Shown here: piece after piece, positions 54,012-63,268 of the stretch
Numbering within the stretch: position 1 is the first letter of the stretch
Layout: every line of letters begins with the position of its first letter
Assembly (NCBI GenBank): GCA_963976055.1
Contig: CAXBJB010000006.1
Coordinates: 1-64,000 of the forward strand
DNA length: 64,000 bases
From: UBA1479 sp963976055
GTDB taxonomy: Bacteria > Pseudomonadota > Alphaproteobacteria > Rhodospirillales > Casp-alpha2
Reading direction: 5' to 3'
The notes under the pieces: model-generated
Told to the model about the DNA's origin: nothing
Databases searched by the model: none
The model's input: only the letters and a program-made list of their open reading frames with translations
Made by a program: the position numbers and the translations under genes

Positions 54012-54067
54012 GGGGTCTGCCTTAAGGATCGCGAAGGGGGGCTGGAGCGATCCAAAAAGCAGACCCC
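54012..54067. repeat. Two-part inverted repeat, REP-like or structured RNA
   Basis: GGGGTCTGC (54012-54020) pairs with GCAGACCCC (54059-54067), and nested inside GGATCGC (54026-54032) pairs with GCGATCC (54047-54053). The two perfect stems of 9 and 7 bp are separated by internal loops of five bases on each side, with a 14-base loop at the top. This symmetric two-stem shape resembles REP elements linked to tyrosine transposases, or a small RNA. No ORF of interest covers it. Confidence 0.6.
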
Positions 54068-54198
54068 AAAGGTGGGAAGTCGATTCCCGGTAAGAACCGG
54101 GGGTAGGGAGATAATCAGGTGGTCGTGGGCAAGTAACAGTCTGTAAGCGTGTATCTCAGGCGGGCAGTCGTTGGTCAGGAGCAAACGGCTGTGCCGTC

Positions 54199-54345
54199 TT
54201 ACTTGAACAGGCGACCGAAGACGTTGCGGACGTTGCGGACATCGCGGTTCCAGGCCTGATGGCGCAGGGCGCTCATCTCTTCCTGGGTCGGCAAGGCGCC
54301 GGTGGGCAAGGGCGCGGAATGTCCGATGTAGCGATTGTAGGCCAT
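54199..54345 (-). CDS. 48-residue basic protein candidate
   Basis: ATG at 54345 is preceded by AAGGAG six to eight bases upstream and the frame runs 48 codons to a TAA at 54201-54199. The protein is basic, with a C-terminal repeat-like part (WNRDVRNVRNVFGRLFK). The strong ribosome site and lack of an alternative frame support a real gene. It is too small for domain recognition. The surrounding 640-base gap (53923-54563) otherwise holds only the repeats noted above. Confidence 0.6.
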   Translation of the reverse strand: MAYNRYIGHSAPLPTGALPTQEEMSALRHQAWNRDVRNVRNVFGRLFK

Positions 54346-54563
54346 GTTAATTCTCCTTAAGCGTCGAATGGGGTTCCGGGGCAGGTAACGGTAGGCTTGG
54401 AACGTTTTTCCCTATTCGAACTTATCTGTTTGAACGGTCAAACCCATGTGGTTGGGCGGGTTCCCGTGTTCTGTTGAAGAAAACTTACGGATTGGTGGGG
54501 CGTGGCGCAAACGACCATTTCTCACTCTTGATTTTAGAAAATCTATAAGATAAACCTAGGTTC

Positions 54564-55550
54564 ATGAGAACGCTGCCGCCTCTGAACGCGCTCCGCGCCT
54601 TTGAATCCGCCGCCCGGCACCTGTCCATGTCGCGCGCCGCGGATGAACTTCATGTAACGCCAGCGGCCATCAGCCACCAGGTCAAGGGGCTGGAGGAATA
54701 CCTTGGTGTGCAGTTGTTCCACCGCCAGCAGAGAGGGCTCGCCCTGACCGAAACGGGGGCCGCCTATCTGCCCGGCCTGCGCGAGGGCTTCGCGAAACTA
54801 CAGGCGGCGACCCAGGCTTTGTACGATTCCGAATCCACGGGCCCGCTCACCGTATCCGTCACGCCGACCTTCGCCGCCAAGTGGCTGGTTCACCGGCTGG
54901 AAAAGTTCACCAATCTGCACCCGGAAATTCAGGTCATGCTGGTCGCCACCTCGCTGAAGGTGCGGTTCGAAATGGGCGAGGCGGACGTGGCCGTGCGCTA
55001 CGGCCCCGGCAATTATCCGGGCTGCCGCGTCGACAAGATGTTCGAGGAAGAGGTCTATGCCGTCTGCGCGCCCGAGCTGATGAACGGTGAAAACCCGATC
55101 CGCGAACCCCGTGACCTGCTGAACCACACGCTGTTGCATCCCGTGCAGCAGGATATCGACGACAGTTTCCCGACCTGGGAAATGTGGCTGCGCGGTCATG
55201 GTGTGCGCACCCAAGGGCCGATCCCCGGGCCCAACATCTCGCCCCATTGGATGCTGGTCGAAGCCGCCGTGAACGGGCAGGGCGTGGCCCTGGTCAAGGC
55301 CTCGGTCGCCGAGCGCGACCTGGAAACCGGGCGACTGGTGCGGCCCTTCGCCGAGACCATTCCCGTCGCCCATGCCTATTGGCTAATCTCGCCCGAAGAA
55401 ACCGCCGACAAGCCTAAGGTCAAGGCGTTCCGCGAATGGATCATGGCCGAGGCCAGGGAACACGCCGAACACCATGCCGAACTGGAAGCGAAGCAGCAGG
55501 CCGAATGGGCGGCGGCGCGCAAGTTGCAGAAGGCGGCCGGCAATGTCTGA
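54564..55550 (+). CDS. LysR regulator, GcvA-like
   Basis: A 328-residue transcription factor. The N-terminal winged helix (LPPLNALRAFESAARHLSMS, then VTPAAISHQVKGLEEYLG) is of the GcvA type, followed by the substrate-binding fold (VSVTPTFAAKWLVHRLEKF). The C-terminal end has a charged extension (HAEHHAELEAKQQAEWAA). The 2-hydroxyacid dehydrogenase gene begins 54 bases downstream on the same strand, so it may regulate that gene or act on distant targets. No operator could be read. Confidence 0.9.
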   Translation: MRTLPPLNALRAFESAARHLSMSRAADELHVTPAAISHQVKGLEEYLGVQLFHRQQRGLALTETGAAYLPGLREGFAKLQAATQALYDSESTGPLTVSVTPTFAAKWLVHRLEKFTNLHPEIQVMLVATSLKVRFEMGEADVAVRYGPGNYPGCRVDKMFEEEVYAVCAPELMNGENPIREPRDLLNHTLLHPVQQDIDDSFPTWEMWLRGHGVRTQGPIPGPNISPHWMLVEAAVNGQGVALVKASVAERDLETGRLVRPFAETIPVAHAYWLISPEETADKPKVKAFREWIMAEAREHAEHHAELEAKQQAEWAAARKLQKAAGNV

Positions 55551-55604
55551 GCCAGGCGCCTAATGTAATCCGAAGGGGGGCCTTCGACCGGAGACCGGAC
55601 ACCC

Positions 55605-56579
55605 ATGAAGATCACCATTCTCGACGATTATTTCGACGTCATCCGCGGCCTGCCCTGTTTTCAGAAGATCGCCGGCCACGACGTCACCATCTGGAACGAC
55701 CATGTGCAGGACACGGACGATCTGGCCGAACGCCTGAAGGATACGGAAGCCCTGGTCCTGATCCGCGAGCGGACCAAGATCCAGGCACCGCTTTTGGAAC
55801 GTCTGCCCAATCTCAAGCTCATCAGCCAGCGCAGCGTATGGCCGCATATCGACATCGAGACCTGCACGGCCCGTGGCGTCGTGGTCTGTTCGGCCCAGCA
55901 TGAAGGCACGCCAAGTTACGCCACGTCGGAGCTGACCTGGGCCCTGATCCTGGCCGCCATGCGCCAGGTCCCGCAGCAGATGGCCTCGCTCCAGGCCGGC
56001 ACCTGGCAGATGGGCATGGGCCATTCCCTGCGCGGCAAGACGTTGGGGCTCTACGGCTACGGGCGCATTTCCCGCGCCGTCGCCGAGGTCGGCCACGCCT
56101 TCGGCATGCGCATTCTGGTTTGGGCGCGCGAAGCGTCCCGCGAAGCCGCCCGCGCCGAAGGCCAAGACGTCGCCGACAGCAAGGAGGCGTTCTTCCGGGA
56201 CTGCGACATTCTCAGCCTGCACATGCGGCTCAAGGACGCGACCCAGGGCATCGTCAGCCAGGCGGACCTGGAACTGATGAAACCCACGGCGCTTCTGGTC
56301 AACACGTCGCGCGCGGGTCTGATCCAGCCGGGGGCGCTGGCGGCGGCGCTCAAGGGCGGCCGACCCGGTATGGCGGCAATCGATGTGTTTGACCACGAGC
56401 CGGTAACCAAGGGCTCCGAGCCCCTGGTCGACATGCCCAACGTGACCTGCACGCCGCATATCGGCTACGTCACCGTCGACGAATGGGAAATTCATTTCAC
56501 CGACATCTTCGACCAGATCGTGGCCTTCGACAAAGGGACGCCCATCAACGTCATCAATCCGGAAATCCTGAAATGCTAG
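55605..56579 (+). CDS. D-2-hydroxyacid dehydrogenase
   Basis: A 324-residue NAD(P)-dependent dehydrogenase. Visible are TLGLYGYGRISRAVAEVGHAFG of the dinucleotide-binding domain, catalytic Arg in LVNTSRAGLIQPG, Glu in VFDHEPVT and His in CTPHIGYVT. The substrate is unknown; it differs from the paralogue at 20815. Co-transcription with the GcvA-like regulator is likely from the 54-base gap. Confidence 0.88.
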   Translation: MKITILDDYFDVIRGLPCFQKIAGHDVTIWNDHVQDTDDLAERLKDTEALVLIRERTKIQAPLLERLPNLKLISQRSVWPHIDIETCTARGVVVCSAQHEGTPSYATSELTWALILAAMRQVPQQMASLQAGTWQMGMGHSLRGKTLGLYGYGRISRAVAEVGHAFGMRILVWAREASREAARAEGQDVADSKEAFFRDCDILSLHMRLKDATQGIVSQADLELMKPTALLVNTSRAGLIQPGALAAALKGGRPGMAAIDVFDHEPVTKGSEPLVDMPNVTCTPHIGYVTVDEWEIHFTDIFDQIVAFDKGTPINVINPEILKC

Positions 56580-56673
56580 GCGTTTTCCGGCTTTACCGAC
56601 GGGCACGGGGTCACCATTATGACCCGGCGCCCGATGACGGGTAGGCCGCATTCAAGCGTTCCAAGGGGGGAAG

Positions 56674-57897
56674 ATGGCGGGTGAGCAGCGTGATGCCGTC
56701 GGGCAAGGGAAGGTATCGGCCTTTCGGATATTGAATGTATTTTTCCGTCTCGGCCTGACCTCGTTCGGCGGGCCCGTGGCGCATCTCGGCTACTTCCGCG
56801 AGGAATTCGTCGCTCGGCGCAAGTGGCTGGACGAGCGGGCCTATGCGGATCTGGTGGCCCTGTGCCAATTCCTGCCCGGCCCGGCGAGCAGCCAGGTCGG
56901 CATCGGCGTCGGGCTCGCGAAGGGCGGGTTCGCCGGGGCCCTTGCCGCCTGGGTCGGCTTCACCCTGCCGTCGGCGCTGGCGCTGGCGCTGTTCGGGCTG
57001 GGCGTCGTCGCCTTCGGCGACGGCATGTCCGGCGGATGGCTACATGGCCTTAAGATCGTCGCCGTCGCCGTGGTGGCTCAGGCCGTCTGGGGCATGGCGA
57101 AAGGTCTGTGCCCCGATGCGCCGCGCGCCAGTATGGCGGTCGTGGGTGCGATCCTGGTCCTCGTTTGGCCCTCGCCTATGGCGCAGGTTCTGGTGATCTT
57201 GATCGGGGCCATGGTCGGATTGATCCTGAAGCAGGAACCGGGCGACGGCACGCACGCCGATCTGGGGATCGGGGTTCCCAGGCCCCTGGCCCTCGCGGTT
57301 CTGGCGGTCTTTTTCATCCTGTTGGCCGGGTTGCCCTTGGCGGCGGCGTTGGTGCCGGATCAGACGGTGGCGCTGATCGACAGCTTCTACAGGTCGGGCT
57401 CCCTGGTGTTCGGCGGCGGGCATGTGGTCCTGCCCCTGCTGCAGAGCGAGGTCGTGCCCCCCGGCTGGGTCGGCAACGACGCCTTCATGGCCGGATATGG
57501 CGCCGCCCAGGCGGTGCCGGGGCCGCTGTTCACCTTTGCGGCCTATCTCGGCGCGGTCATGGGGCCCGTGCCGAACGGCTGGGCCGGTGCCGCGATCTGC
57601 CTGCTGGCCGTCTTCCTGCCGTCGTTTCTGCTGGTGGTCGGCGTGCTGCCCTATTGGGACCGACTGCGCCGCGTCGATAAGGTCCGCCGCGCGCTGACCG
57701 GCGTCAACGCGGCGGTGGTCGGGCTGCTACTTGCGGCGCTCTACAATCCGGTATGGACCAGTGCGATCTTCAAGCCGGCGGATTTCGGCCTGGCGCTCGT
57801 CGCCTTTACCCTGCTGGTATTCTGGAAGGTGCCGGCCTGGTTGGTCGTCATCCTGGCCGCCGCGGGCGGGGCGGGGCTGGCCCTGCTGCCCGTCTGA
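56674..57897 (+). CDS. chrA: Chromate efflux transporter ChrA
   Basis: A 407-residue polytopic protein of the CHR family with two homologous halves. The first begins FRLGLTSFGGPVAHLGYFREEFV and has LCQFLPGPASSQVGIGVG; the second has LVFGGGHVVLPLLQ and GYGAAQAVPGPLFTFAAYLG. CHR proteins export chromate or sulfate-like anions. The full length suggests a functional bidomain transporter. No chrB regulator is seen nearby. Confidence 0.92.
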   Translation: MAGEQRDAVGQGKVSAFRILNVFFRLGLTSFGGPVAHLGYFREEFVARRKWLDERAYADLVALCQFLPGPASSQVGIGVGLAKGGFAGALAAWVGFTLPSALALALFGLGVVAFGDGMSGGWLHGLKIVAVAVVAQAVWGMAKGLCPDAPRASMAVVGAILVLVWPSPMAQVLVILIGAMVGLILKQEPGDGTHADLGIGVPRPLALAVLAVFFILLAGLPLAAALVPDQTVALIDSFYRSGSLVFGGGHVVLPLLQSEVVPPGWVGNDAFMAGYGAAQAVPGPLFTFAAYLGAVMGPVPNGWAGAAICLLAVFLPSFLLVVGVLPYWDRLRRVDKVRRALTGVNAAVVGLLLAALYNPVWTSAIFKPADFGLALVAFTLLVFWKVPAWLVVILAAAGGAGLALLPV

Positions 57898-57936
57898 GGC
57901 CCGCCGGGCGGGGGGACGCACGGAGGATTTTTGACC

Positions 57937-59259
57937 ATGGCCAACCTGAAGCCTCGCGACTGGGTGCCCGCCGACTGCGAAGTCCTGGTCCAGCGGATTT
58001 CCGAGGCGACGGCGGCGGACGGGACGGATGCCGTCGCGGCGCGCCTCGACGCCCTGATTGCCCGCAACCGCGACATCCACGACCGCGAATGCTTCAACCT
58101 GAATCCGGCGACCAACGTCATGAACCCCAAAGCCGAGGCGGCGCTGGCGTCCGGCCTGGGCGCACGCCCGTCGCTGGGCTATCCGGGGGCTAAGTACGAA
58201 ATGGGGCTGGAGGCGATCGAGGAGATCGAGGTCATCGCCGCCGAACTGGCCGCCGAGGTGTTCCGCGCGGGCTTTGCGGAAATCCGCGTCGCCTCGGGGG
58301 CGCTGGCGAACCTCTACGCCTTCATGGCGACCTGCCGGTCCGGCGACGCTATCATCGCGCCGTCGCCAGCGATTGGCGGCCATGTCACCCATCACGCGGC
58401 GGGCTGTGCCGGGCTGTTCGGCCTGACGACCCATGCAGCGCCGGTCGATGCCTCGGGCTACACGGTCGATCTGGATGCCCTGCGCAAGCTGGCCCGGGAC
58501 GTGCGGCCGAAACTGATCACCATCGGCGGCAGTCTCAACCTGTTTCCCCATCCAGTCGCCGACATCCGCGCCATCGCCGACGCCGTCGGAGCCAAGGTGC
58601 TGTTCGACGCGGCGCATCTCTGCGGCATGGTCGCGGGCGGCGCGTGGCCCGACCCGCTCGCCCAAGGCGCACACTTGATGACCATGAGCACCTACAAGAG
58701 CCTGGGCGGCCCGGCGGGCGGCCTGATCGTGACCAACGACGCGGACCTGGCAGAGAAATTGGACGCCATCGCCTTTCCCGGCATGACCGCCAACTTCGAT
58801 GCCGCCAAGTCGGCGGCCCTGGCGATCACGCTGCTGGACTGGCGGGAATACGGCCCGGCCTATGCCGAAGCCATGGTGACGACGGCGCAGGCCCTGGCGG
58901 CGGCGCTCGACGCCGAGGGTGTGCCCCTGTTCGCCAAGGGAAACGGGTTCACCACGTCGCACCAGTTCGCGGTGCTGGCGGCCCCTTACGGCGGCGGGCA
59001 GACGGCAGCCCAGAAGCTGCGCCGGGCGGGCTTCCTCGCCTGCGGCATCGGCCTGCCGGTGGACCCCGTTGTGGGGGACATGAACGGGCTGCGCATCGGC
59101 ACGCCGGAACTGGCGCGCCGGGGCATGGCCGTGGCGGACATGTCGCGCCTGGGCAAGCTGATCGCCCGGGCCCTTGCCGCCAACGACCCGGACGCCCTGG
59201 CCGGCGAGGTGCGGGAATGGCGGGAAAGCTTTGACGGATTATGCTTCGTGCGTCCGTGA
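57937..59259 (+). CDS. SHMT-like PLP enzyme
   Basis: A 440-residue fold-type I PLP protein of the serine hydroxymethyltransferase group. The PLP-binding Lys is in STYKSLGGP, whereas true SHMT has T-x-H-K-[ST]-L-[RF]-G-P, so the His before the Lys is Tyr; PLP Asp is in FDAAHLCGMVAGG. The N-terminal NLNPATNVMNPKAEAALASG replaces the usual LIASEN segment partly. It may use another 2-amino acid or one-carbon acceptor (for example 2-methylserine or threonine-like substrates). ATG 57937 follows GGAGGA. Confidence 0.85.
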   Translation: MANLKPRDWVPADCEVLVQRISEATAADGTDAVAARLDALIARNRDIHDRECFNLNPATNVMNPKAEAALASGLGARPSLGYPGAKYEMGLEAIEEIEVIAAELAAEVFRAGFAEIRVASGALANLYAFMATCRSGDAIIAPSPAIGGHVTHHAAGCAGLFGLTTHAAPVDASGYTVDLDALRKLARDVRPKLITIGGSLNLFPHPVADIRAIADAVGAKVLFDAAHLCGMVAGGAWPDPLAQGAHLMTMSTYKSLGGPAGGLIVTNDADLAEKLDAIAFPGMTANFDAAKSAALAITLLDWREYGPAYAEAMVTTAQALAAALDAEGVPLFAKGNGFTTSHQFAVLAAPYGGGQTAAQKLRRAGFLACGIGLPVDPVVGDMNGLRIGTPELARRGMAVADMSRLGKLIARALAANDPDALAGEVREWRESFDGLCFVRP

Positions 59260-59499
59260 GCATCGTCGATTACCGCAGAAACGGCCAGAACATGAGGGGC
59301 GTCGGCACGATGGCTGCCTATGGAAGGCTCGTCGCTCAATTAAACATGCGATAGAGTCATTTCAGGTGGCGGGGGTGCTAACCCAGGTGCCCAGAAATTC
59401 CTTCGCCAACTACGAAGTTTTATATTACAATATACAACAGTTATTATATTTATAATTACATATTTAAAGTGTAATTAGTTCGTGGGCGGAATTAAGTTG

Positions 59500-61293
59500 A
59501 TGGAAAGCTTAACCTTTGAGGGTGGGTTCGTCCTCGTCCTGGTGGCAGTGGTCTTTTTCGGGTTTATCCGCGAGAAACTGCCTCCCGACGTGGTGGCGCT
59601 GGCAGCGGTCGGTATTCTGCTGATTGCGGGTATTCTCAATACGAAAGACGTTCTTGGCGTCTTCAGCAACAGTGCCCCAATCACGGTTGCCGCGATGTTT
59701 GTTCTGAGCGCCGCGTTGGAGCGGACAGGAGTCATCGACGGCATGGGGCGTCTGGTATCTCGCGCGGCAAAATGGTCGCCGACTGCCGCTTTGTTGGCGA
59801 TGATGTCGTGCGTCATGGTTATGTCGGCTTTTATTAATAATACGCCCGTGGTGGTAATTTTGACGCCGGTCGTTATCAGTTTGGCGGTGTCCATGCAGTT
59901 GCCGCCGTCGAAGCTGTTGATACCGCTGTCGTTCGCCAGCATCTTCGGCGGGACGACGACACTTATCGGAACGTCGACGAACATTCTTGTTGATGGTGTG
60001 GCGCAGAAACAAGGGCTTGCGCCATTCGGGATTTTCGAAATCACCCTGGCGGGCACGGCCTTGGCGATGGTCGGAATTATCTATTTGGTCGTGGTGGGGC
60101 GATGGTTGTTGCCGGAGCGGGAAAGCCTTACCGCCCTGCTGCCGAAATCCGAGGACCGTCACTTCGTCGCCGAAGTCCTCGTTCCCATGGATTCATCGCT
60201 TATCGGAAGCAAGCTTGCGGATGCGGGTTTCACGGCGGAGCGTGGTTTCCGAGTGATCGACGTGTTGCGGAACGACCTGTCCAACAGATGGCAGTTGGAG
60301 GCAATTTCGCTGCGGGCGGGTGACAGGGTGGTTCTGCGCAGCAAGGTCGGTGACATGCTTGGCCTGCGTGAAGCGAGCGACGTTGCGTTCGGAGGGCAGG
60401 GCAGTCACCCGCTTGAACCCATCGCGACGCAGGAGACGGTGGTCATGGAGGGAATTGTCGGACCGCAATCGAGATTTGTCGGGCGCCGCGTCGCCGAGAT
60501 GAATCTCCGGCGCCTGTTCGGTGCCTACATTCTGGCGGTTCACAGGCAGGGCGAAGCAATCCCGGGTAACTTTTCGGATGTCCGGCTCAAGATTGGGGAC
60601 ACGATCCTTTTGGAAGGGCCGCCGAATACAATGCGGCGCTTGTTTGATTACCAGGAACTCGTCAATCTTGTTCAGCCCAGCGAAAAACCCCTGCGCCGGA
60701 ACAAGGCGCCCATCGCAATCGCGGCGGTTTTACTGATCATGGCGCTCGCGGCGTTCGAAATTCTTCCCATTGCCGCATTGGCCTTGATCGGAGCGACAGC
60801 GGTCGTCACGTTCGGATGCTTGGAATCGGAAGAGGCCTACGGCGCGATCAGATGGAACATCCTGATGCTTATCTTCGGCATGTTGGCGCTGGGAATCGCC
60901 ATGGAGCGGACCGGGGCGGCGATGTTCATTGTCGACAATCTCGCCCATTTTGTCGGGTCCATGGGGCCGTTGGCGGTCTTGTCCGCTATTTATATTATCA
61001 CTTCGATTTTGACCGAAACCATGAGCAACAATGCCGCTGCAATTCTGTTGACCCCCATATCAATAGGCCTTGCCCACGAACTTGGCGTAGACCCCAGGCC
61101 GTTCGTGGTTGCGGTCATGTTCGCCGCCAGCGCGAGTTTCGCGACACCCATCGGGTATCAGACCAATACCTTCGTGTACAACGCGGGCGGATATCGGTTC
61201 ACGGACTTCATCAAGATCGGGCTGCCGCTTAACCTCCTCATGTGGGTGACCGCGACCTTCGTCATTCCGATGATCTGGCCGTTGGTTCCCTAG
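59500..61293 (+). CDS. SLC13/DASS-type permease with TrkA-C domains
   Basis: A 597-residue transporter. Four or more helices begin each half (FEGGFVLVLVAVVFFGFI and later APIAIAAVLLIMALAAF); the centre, about residues 200-400, holds two TrkA-C (RCK_C) regulatory domains (LADAGFTAERGFRVIDVLRND and FVGRRVAEMNLRRLFGAYILAVHRQG). MSNNAAAILLTPI and FINNTPVVVILTPVVIS are the two substrate-loop SNT-like signatures. It probably imports dicarboxylate or sulfate. ATG 59500 has GGGCGGAA upstream; a GTG at 59482 is less likely. Confidence 0.9.
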   Translation: MESLTFEGGFVLVLVAVVFFGFIREKLPPDVVALAAVGILLIAGILNTKDVLGVFSNSAPITVAAMFVLSAALERTGVIDGMGRLVSRAAKWSPTAALLAMMSCVMVMSAFINNTPVVVILTPVVISLAVSMQLPPSKLLIPLSFASIFGGTTTLIGTSTNILVDGVAQKQGLAPFGIFEITLAGTALAMVGIIYLVVVGRWLLPERESLTALLPKSEDRHFVAEVLVPMDSSLIGSKLADAGFTAERGFRVIDVLRNDLSNRWQLEAISLRAGDRVVLRSKVGDMLGLREASDVAFGGQGSHPLEPIATQETVVMEGIVGPQSRFVGRRVAEMNLRRLFGAYILAVHRQGEAIPGNFSDVRLKIGDTILLEGPPNTMRRLFDYQELVNLVQPSEKPLRRNKAPIAIAAVLLIMALAAFEILPIAALALIGATAVVTFGCLESEEAYGAIRWNILMLIFGMLALGIAMERTGAAMFIVDNLAHFVGSMGPLAVLSAIYIITSILTETMSNNAAAILLTPISIGLAHELGVDPRPFVVAVMFAASASFATPIGYQTNTFVYNAGGYRFTDFIKIGLPLNLLMWVTATFVIPMIWPLVP

Positions 61294-61350
61294 AGTTGAG
61301 CATGCCGGGTGTTTCATCCGTACCAAACGCCTTTTACGGTCGTGAAAGAT

Positions 61351-61382
61351 AAAAAAGAGGGCGGCCCGTTTTCGGGCCGCCC
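61351..61382 (-). terminator. Rho-independent terminator, minus strand
   Basis: GGGCGGCCCG (61359-61368), loop TTTT, and CGGGCCGCCC (61373-61382) form a perfect 10-bp stem; the minus strand runs on into TCTTTTTTATC. It ends the transcript of the small gene at 61515 and may also mark the end of the permease gene in the other direction. Confidence 0.85.
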
Positions 61383-61514
61383 GTCAGTTTGCCTATCTAC
61401 TCCACAAGTCGGGAGATGGCGCCGTTCCACCCCGCGTTGCCGGCAAGGGGGCTAGCCGGCGAGGGACTGTGGATCCTGGGGGTGCCGCCGGCGACCGGGC
61501 GGCAAGGAGAGGCT

Positions 61515-61700
61515 TCAGCAGGAAGCGGGAACGCCGGCCTGAGGGGTGCGGGCATGGCGTTCGCCAAGGGATGAATGACGGAATATCCGGCCGATCACGT
61601 CGCGAATGGCTTCGGCCCGCAGCTGCCGGCCCCGGCGCACGCCGGCTTCGATCTCCGCGTGCGGGATGGCGTTTCTCAGGTTAAGCGGTGTCATCGGCAT
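61515..61700 (-). CDS. Small basic helical protein candidate
   Basis: A 61-residue frame from ATG 61700, preceded by GAGGAG about eight bases upstream. The protein is basic with a helix-like part (GVRRGRQLRAEAIRDVIGRIFR). It recalls the short RAEA-type proteins often found near regulators in Rhodospirillales, without certain homology. The terminator at 61351 fits its orientation. Divergent from the LysR gene at 61847. Confidence 0.55.
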   Translation of the reverse strand: MPMTPLNLRNAIPHAEIEAGVRRGRQLRAEAIRDVIGRIFRHSSLGERHARTPQAGVPASC

Positions 61701-61846
61701 GGTCGTTCTCCTCAGATCGGCTCCGGCGGGGGACAGGCCGCCGGTTGTTGAGGAAAACTTAACCATTGCAGTTTTGATTGATAATCTGGAAAGGCGGACT
61801 ATGATTTATGAAATTATTTCACTAAATGAGCGGTTTGGGAGGCGAT

Positions 61847-62779
61847 ATGGACCGGGACAGTGAAATGGCGGTGTTTGTCCGCGCGGTAAACGGTGGGGGA
61901 TTTTCCGCTGCGGCCCGCGACTTGGGCATCACGCCGTCGGCGGTCAGCAAACTGGTCGGACGGCTCGAAGACAGGCTCGGGGCACGGCTTCTCAACCGCA
62001 CCACGCGGTCGATCAGCCTGACCGAGGAAGGCCGCACCTATTATGAACGCGCGGTGACCATCCTGGAAGAAATCGAGGCGGCGGAACTGGCCGTGCGCGA
62101 GCTGCATGCGGAACCGCGCGGGGTGCTCAAGGTCAATTCGTCGACCGCCTTCGGCCGCTATGCGGTGATCCCACACCTGCATGAATTCATCGAGGCCTAT
62201 CCCGAACTGCAGGTTCAGTTCATCACTTCGGACAGCATGGTCGATCTGGTCGGCGAAGGCGTGGATGTGGGCCTGCGCATCGGCACGTTGACCGATTCCT
62301 CGTTGATTGCGCGGCGCCTGACAGCGGTCAAACGGGTCGTTGCCGGCGCCCCGGCCTATTTCGAGCGCCACGGCATCCCGCAGACGCCCGACGACCTTGT
62401 TCATCACAACTGCCTGCGCGTCAGCTTCGAAACCTCCATCAACCGCTGGGAATTCAAAGGCGCCGACGGCCCGCGCATCATGGACGTGAACGGGTCTTTG
62501 ATGGTCAATGACGCCTCGCTGCTGTACGACGCGGCGATCGCCGGGGTCGGCCTGATCCGCGCGGCCCAGTTCCTGACCTGGGAGGCGCTCCGCGACGGCC
62601 GCCTGATCCCCGTGCTGCAGGAATACGAGACCGAGGAAGGGCGCAGCGTGTTCGCCGTCTATCCTCCGGGGCGCCACCAGGCGCCCAAGGTCAGGGCGTT
62701 CATCGACTGGCTGGTCGAACGCTTCGTCAAGAACCCGCCCTGGGCGGAAAGCCTGGCGGCGCTGGACGGCAAGGCATAG
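61847..62779 (+). CDS. LysR family transcriptional regulator
   Basis: A 310-residue LysR protein. The winged helix is MAVFVRAVNGGGFSAAARDL followed by ITPSAVSKLVGRLEDRLG, the AA-like subgroup often regulating oxidoreductase or efflux genes; the effector-binding fold follows. ATG 61847 has GGGAGG six bases upstream; an upstream ATG at 61826 is less likely. The gene it controls is not clear; the small gene at 61515 is divergent. Its 3' end overlaps a possible small ORF on the other strand. Confidence 0.9.
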   Translation: MDRDSEMAVFVRAVNGGGFSAAARDLGITPSAVSKLVGRLEDRLGARLLNRTTRSISLTEEGRTYYERAVTILEEIEAAELAVRELHAEPRGVLKVNSSTAFGRYAVIPHLHEFIEAYPELQVQFITSDSMVDLVGEGVDVGLRIGTLTDSSLIARRLTAVKRVVAGAPAYFERHGIPQTPDDLVHHNCLRVSFETSINRWEFKGADGPRIMDVNGSLMVNDASLLYDAAIAGVGLIRAAQFLTWEALRDGRLIPVLQEYETEEGRSVFAVYPPGRHQAPKVRAFIDWLVERFVKNPPWAESLAALDGKA

Positions 62780-63045
62780 GCGGGCGGCGGCGTGCCGTCC
62801 GCGACCCTGAGACCCGCGGGGGGCGTCTTTTCGTCCCCCGGGCGGTCCTCCAAATATAATCGGCATTGCGCCATCACGACCCTATCGGGCCCGGCATCGC
62901 GCGCCACTTCGCGGCGGATGGCAGGCCGGTCGGCGCGGCAGTCTTCCGTCGATGCCCAGGTCCGGTGCCAGGGGCCGATCGGCGAACAGTAGAGCAGGCT
63001 GGGGTCACAGGACACGATCAGCAGGACGGCGACGACGGGAGACAT
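62659..63045 (-). CDS. Possible small secreted Cys-containing protein
   Basis: A 128-codon frame starting at ATG 63045 with AAGGA upstream. It opens with a hydrophobic segment and Cys (VVAVLLIVSCDPSLLYC), contains CRADRPAIRREVARDAGPDR and CRLYLEDRPGDE, a pattern of short secreted proteins, then continues into low-confidence sequence antisense to the LysR gene. The 120 bases of overlap make the 3' half doubtful; the first 80 codons are more credible. No family is recognised. Confidence 0.4.
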   Translation of the reverse strand: MSPVVAVLLIVSCDPSLLYCSPIGPWHRTWASTEDCRADRPAIRREVARDAGPDRVVMAQCRLYLEDRPGDEKTPPAGLRVADGTPPPAYALPSSAARLSAQGGFLTKRSTSQSMNALTLGAWWRPGG

Positions 63046-63090
63046 GATTGGTCCTTGGGCGGGGGCTTCAGCGGTGTGGGGGCTTTATTA

Positions 63091-63168
63091 ATGCAAATGA
63101 TAATTAATCGCAATAATTATATATCTACGCCACCTGTACGCCCGATGCGTTGCATAACGATGCATCGT
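63091..63168 (+). promoter_or_regulatory. Candidate regulator sites upstream of the PadR gene
   Basis: The 63046-63268 gap holds AATGATAATTAATCGCAAT (63095-63113), with the AATGATAAT half of a Fur-type box but an imperfect partner, and the perfect palindrome ACGATGCATCGT (63157-63168), which lies about 100 bases before the PadR start and could be a PadR operator. TTGATATAGTATAAAATT at 63181-63198 contains a -10-like TATAAA. Both calls are tentative. Confidence 0.4.
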
Positions 63169-63268
63169 CAATGTATCGGGTTGATATAGTATAAAATTGC
63201 ATGTAGTTTCCGCGTCACATTCACCTTGCACAGGTATAGAGCGGGTCGCGCGGGCCCCGATTCCGAAC

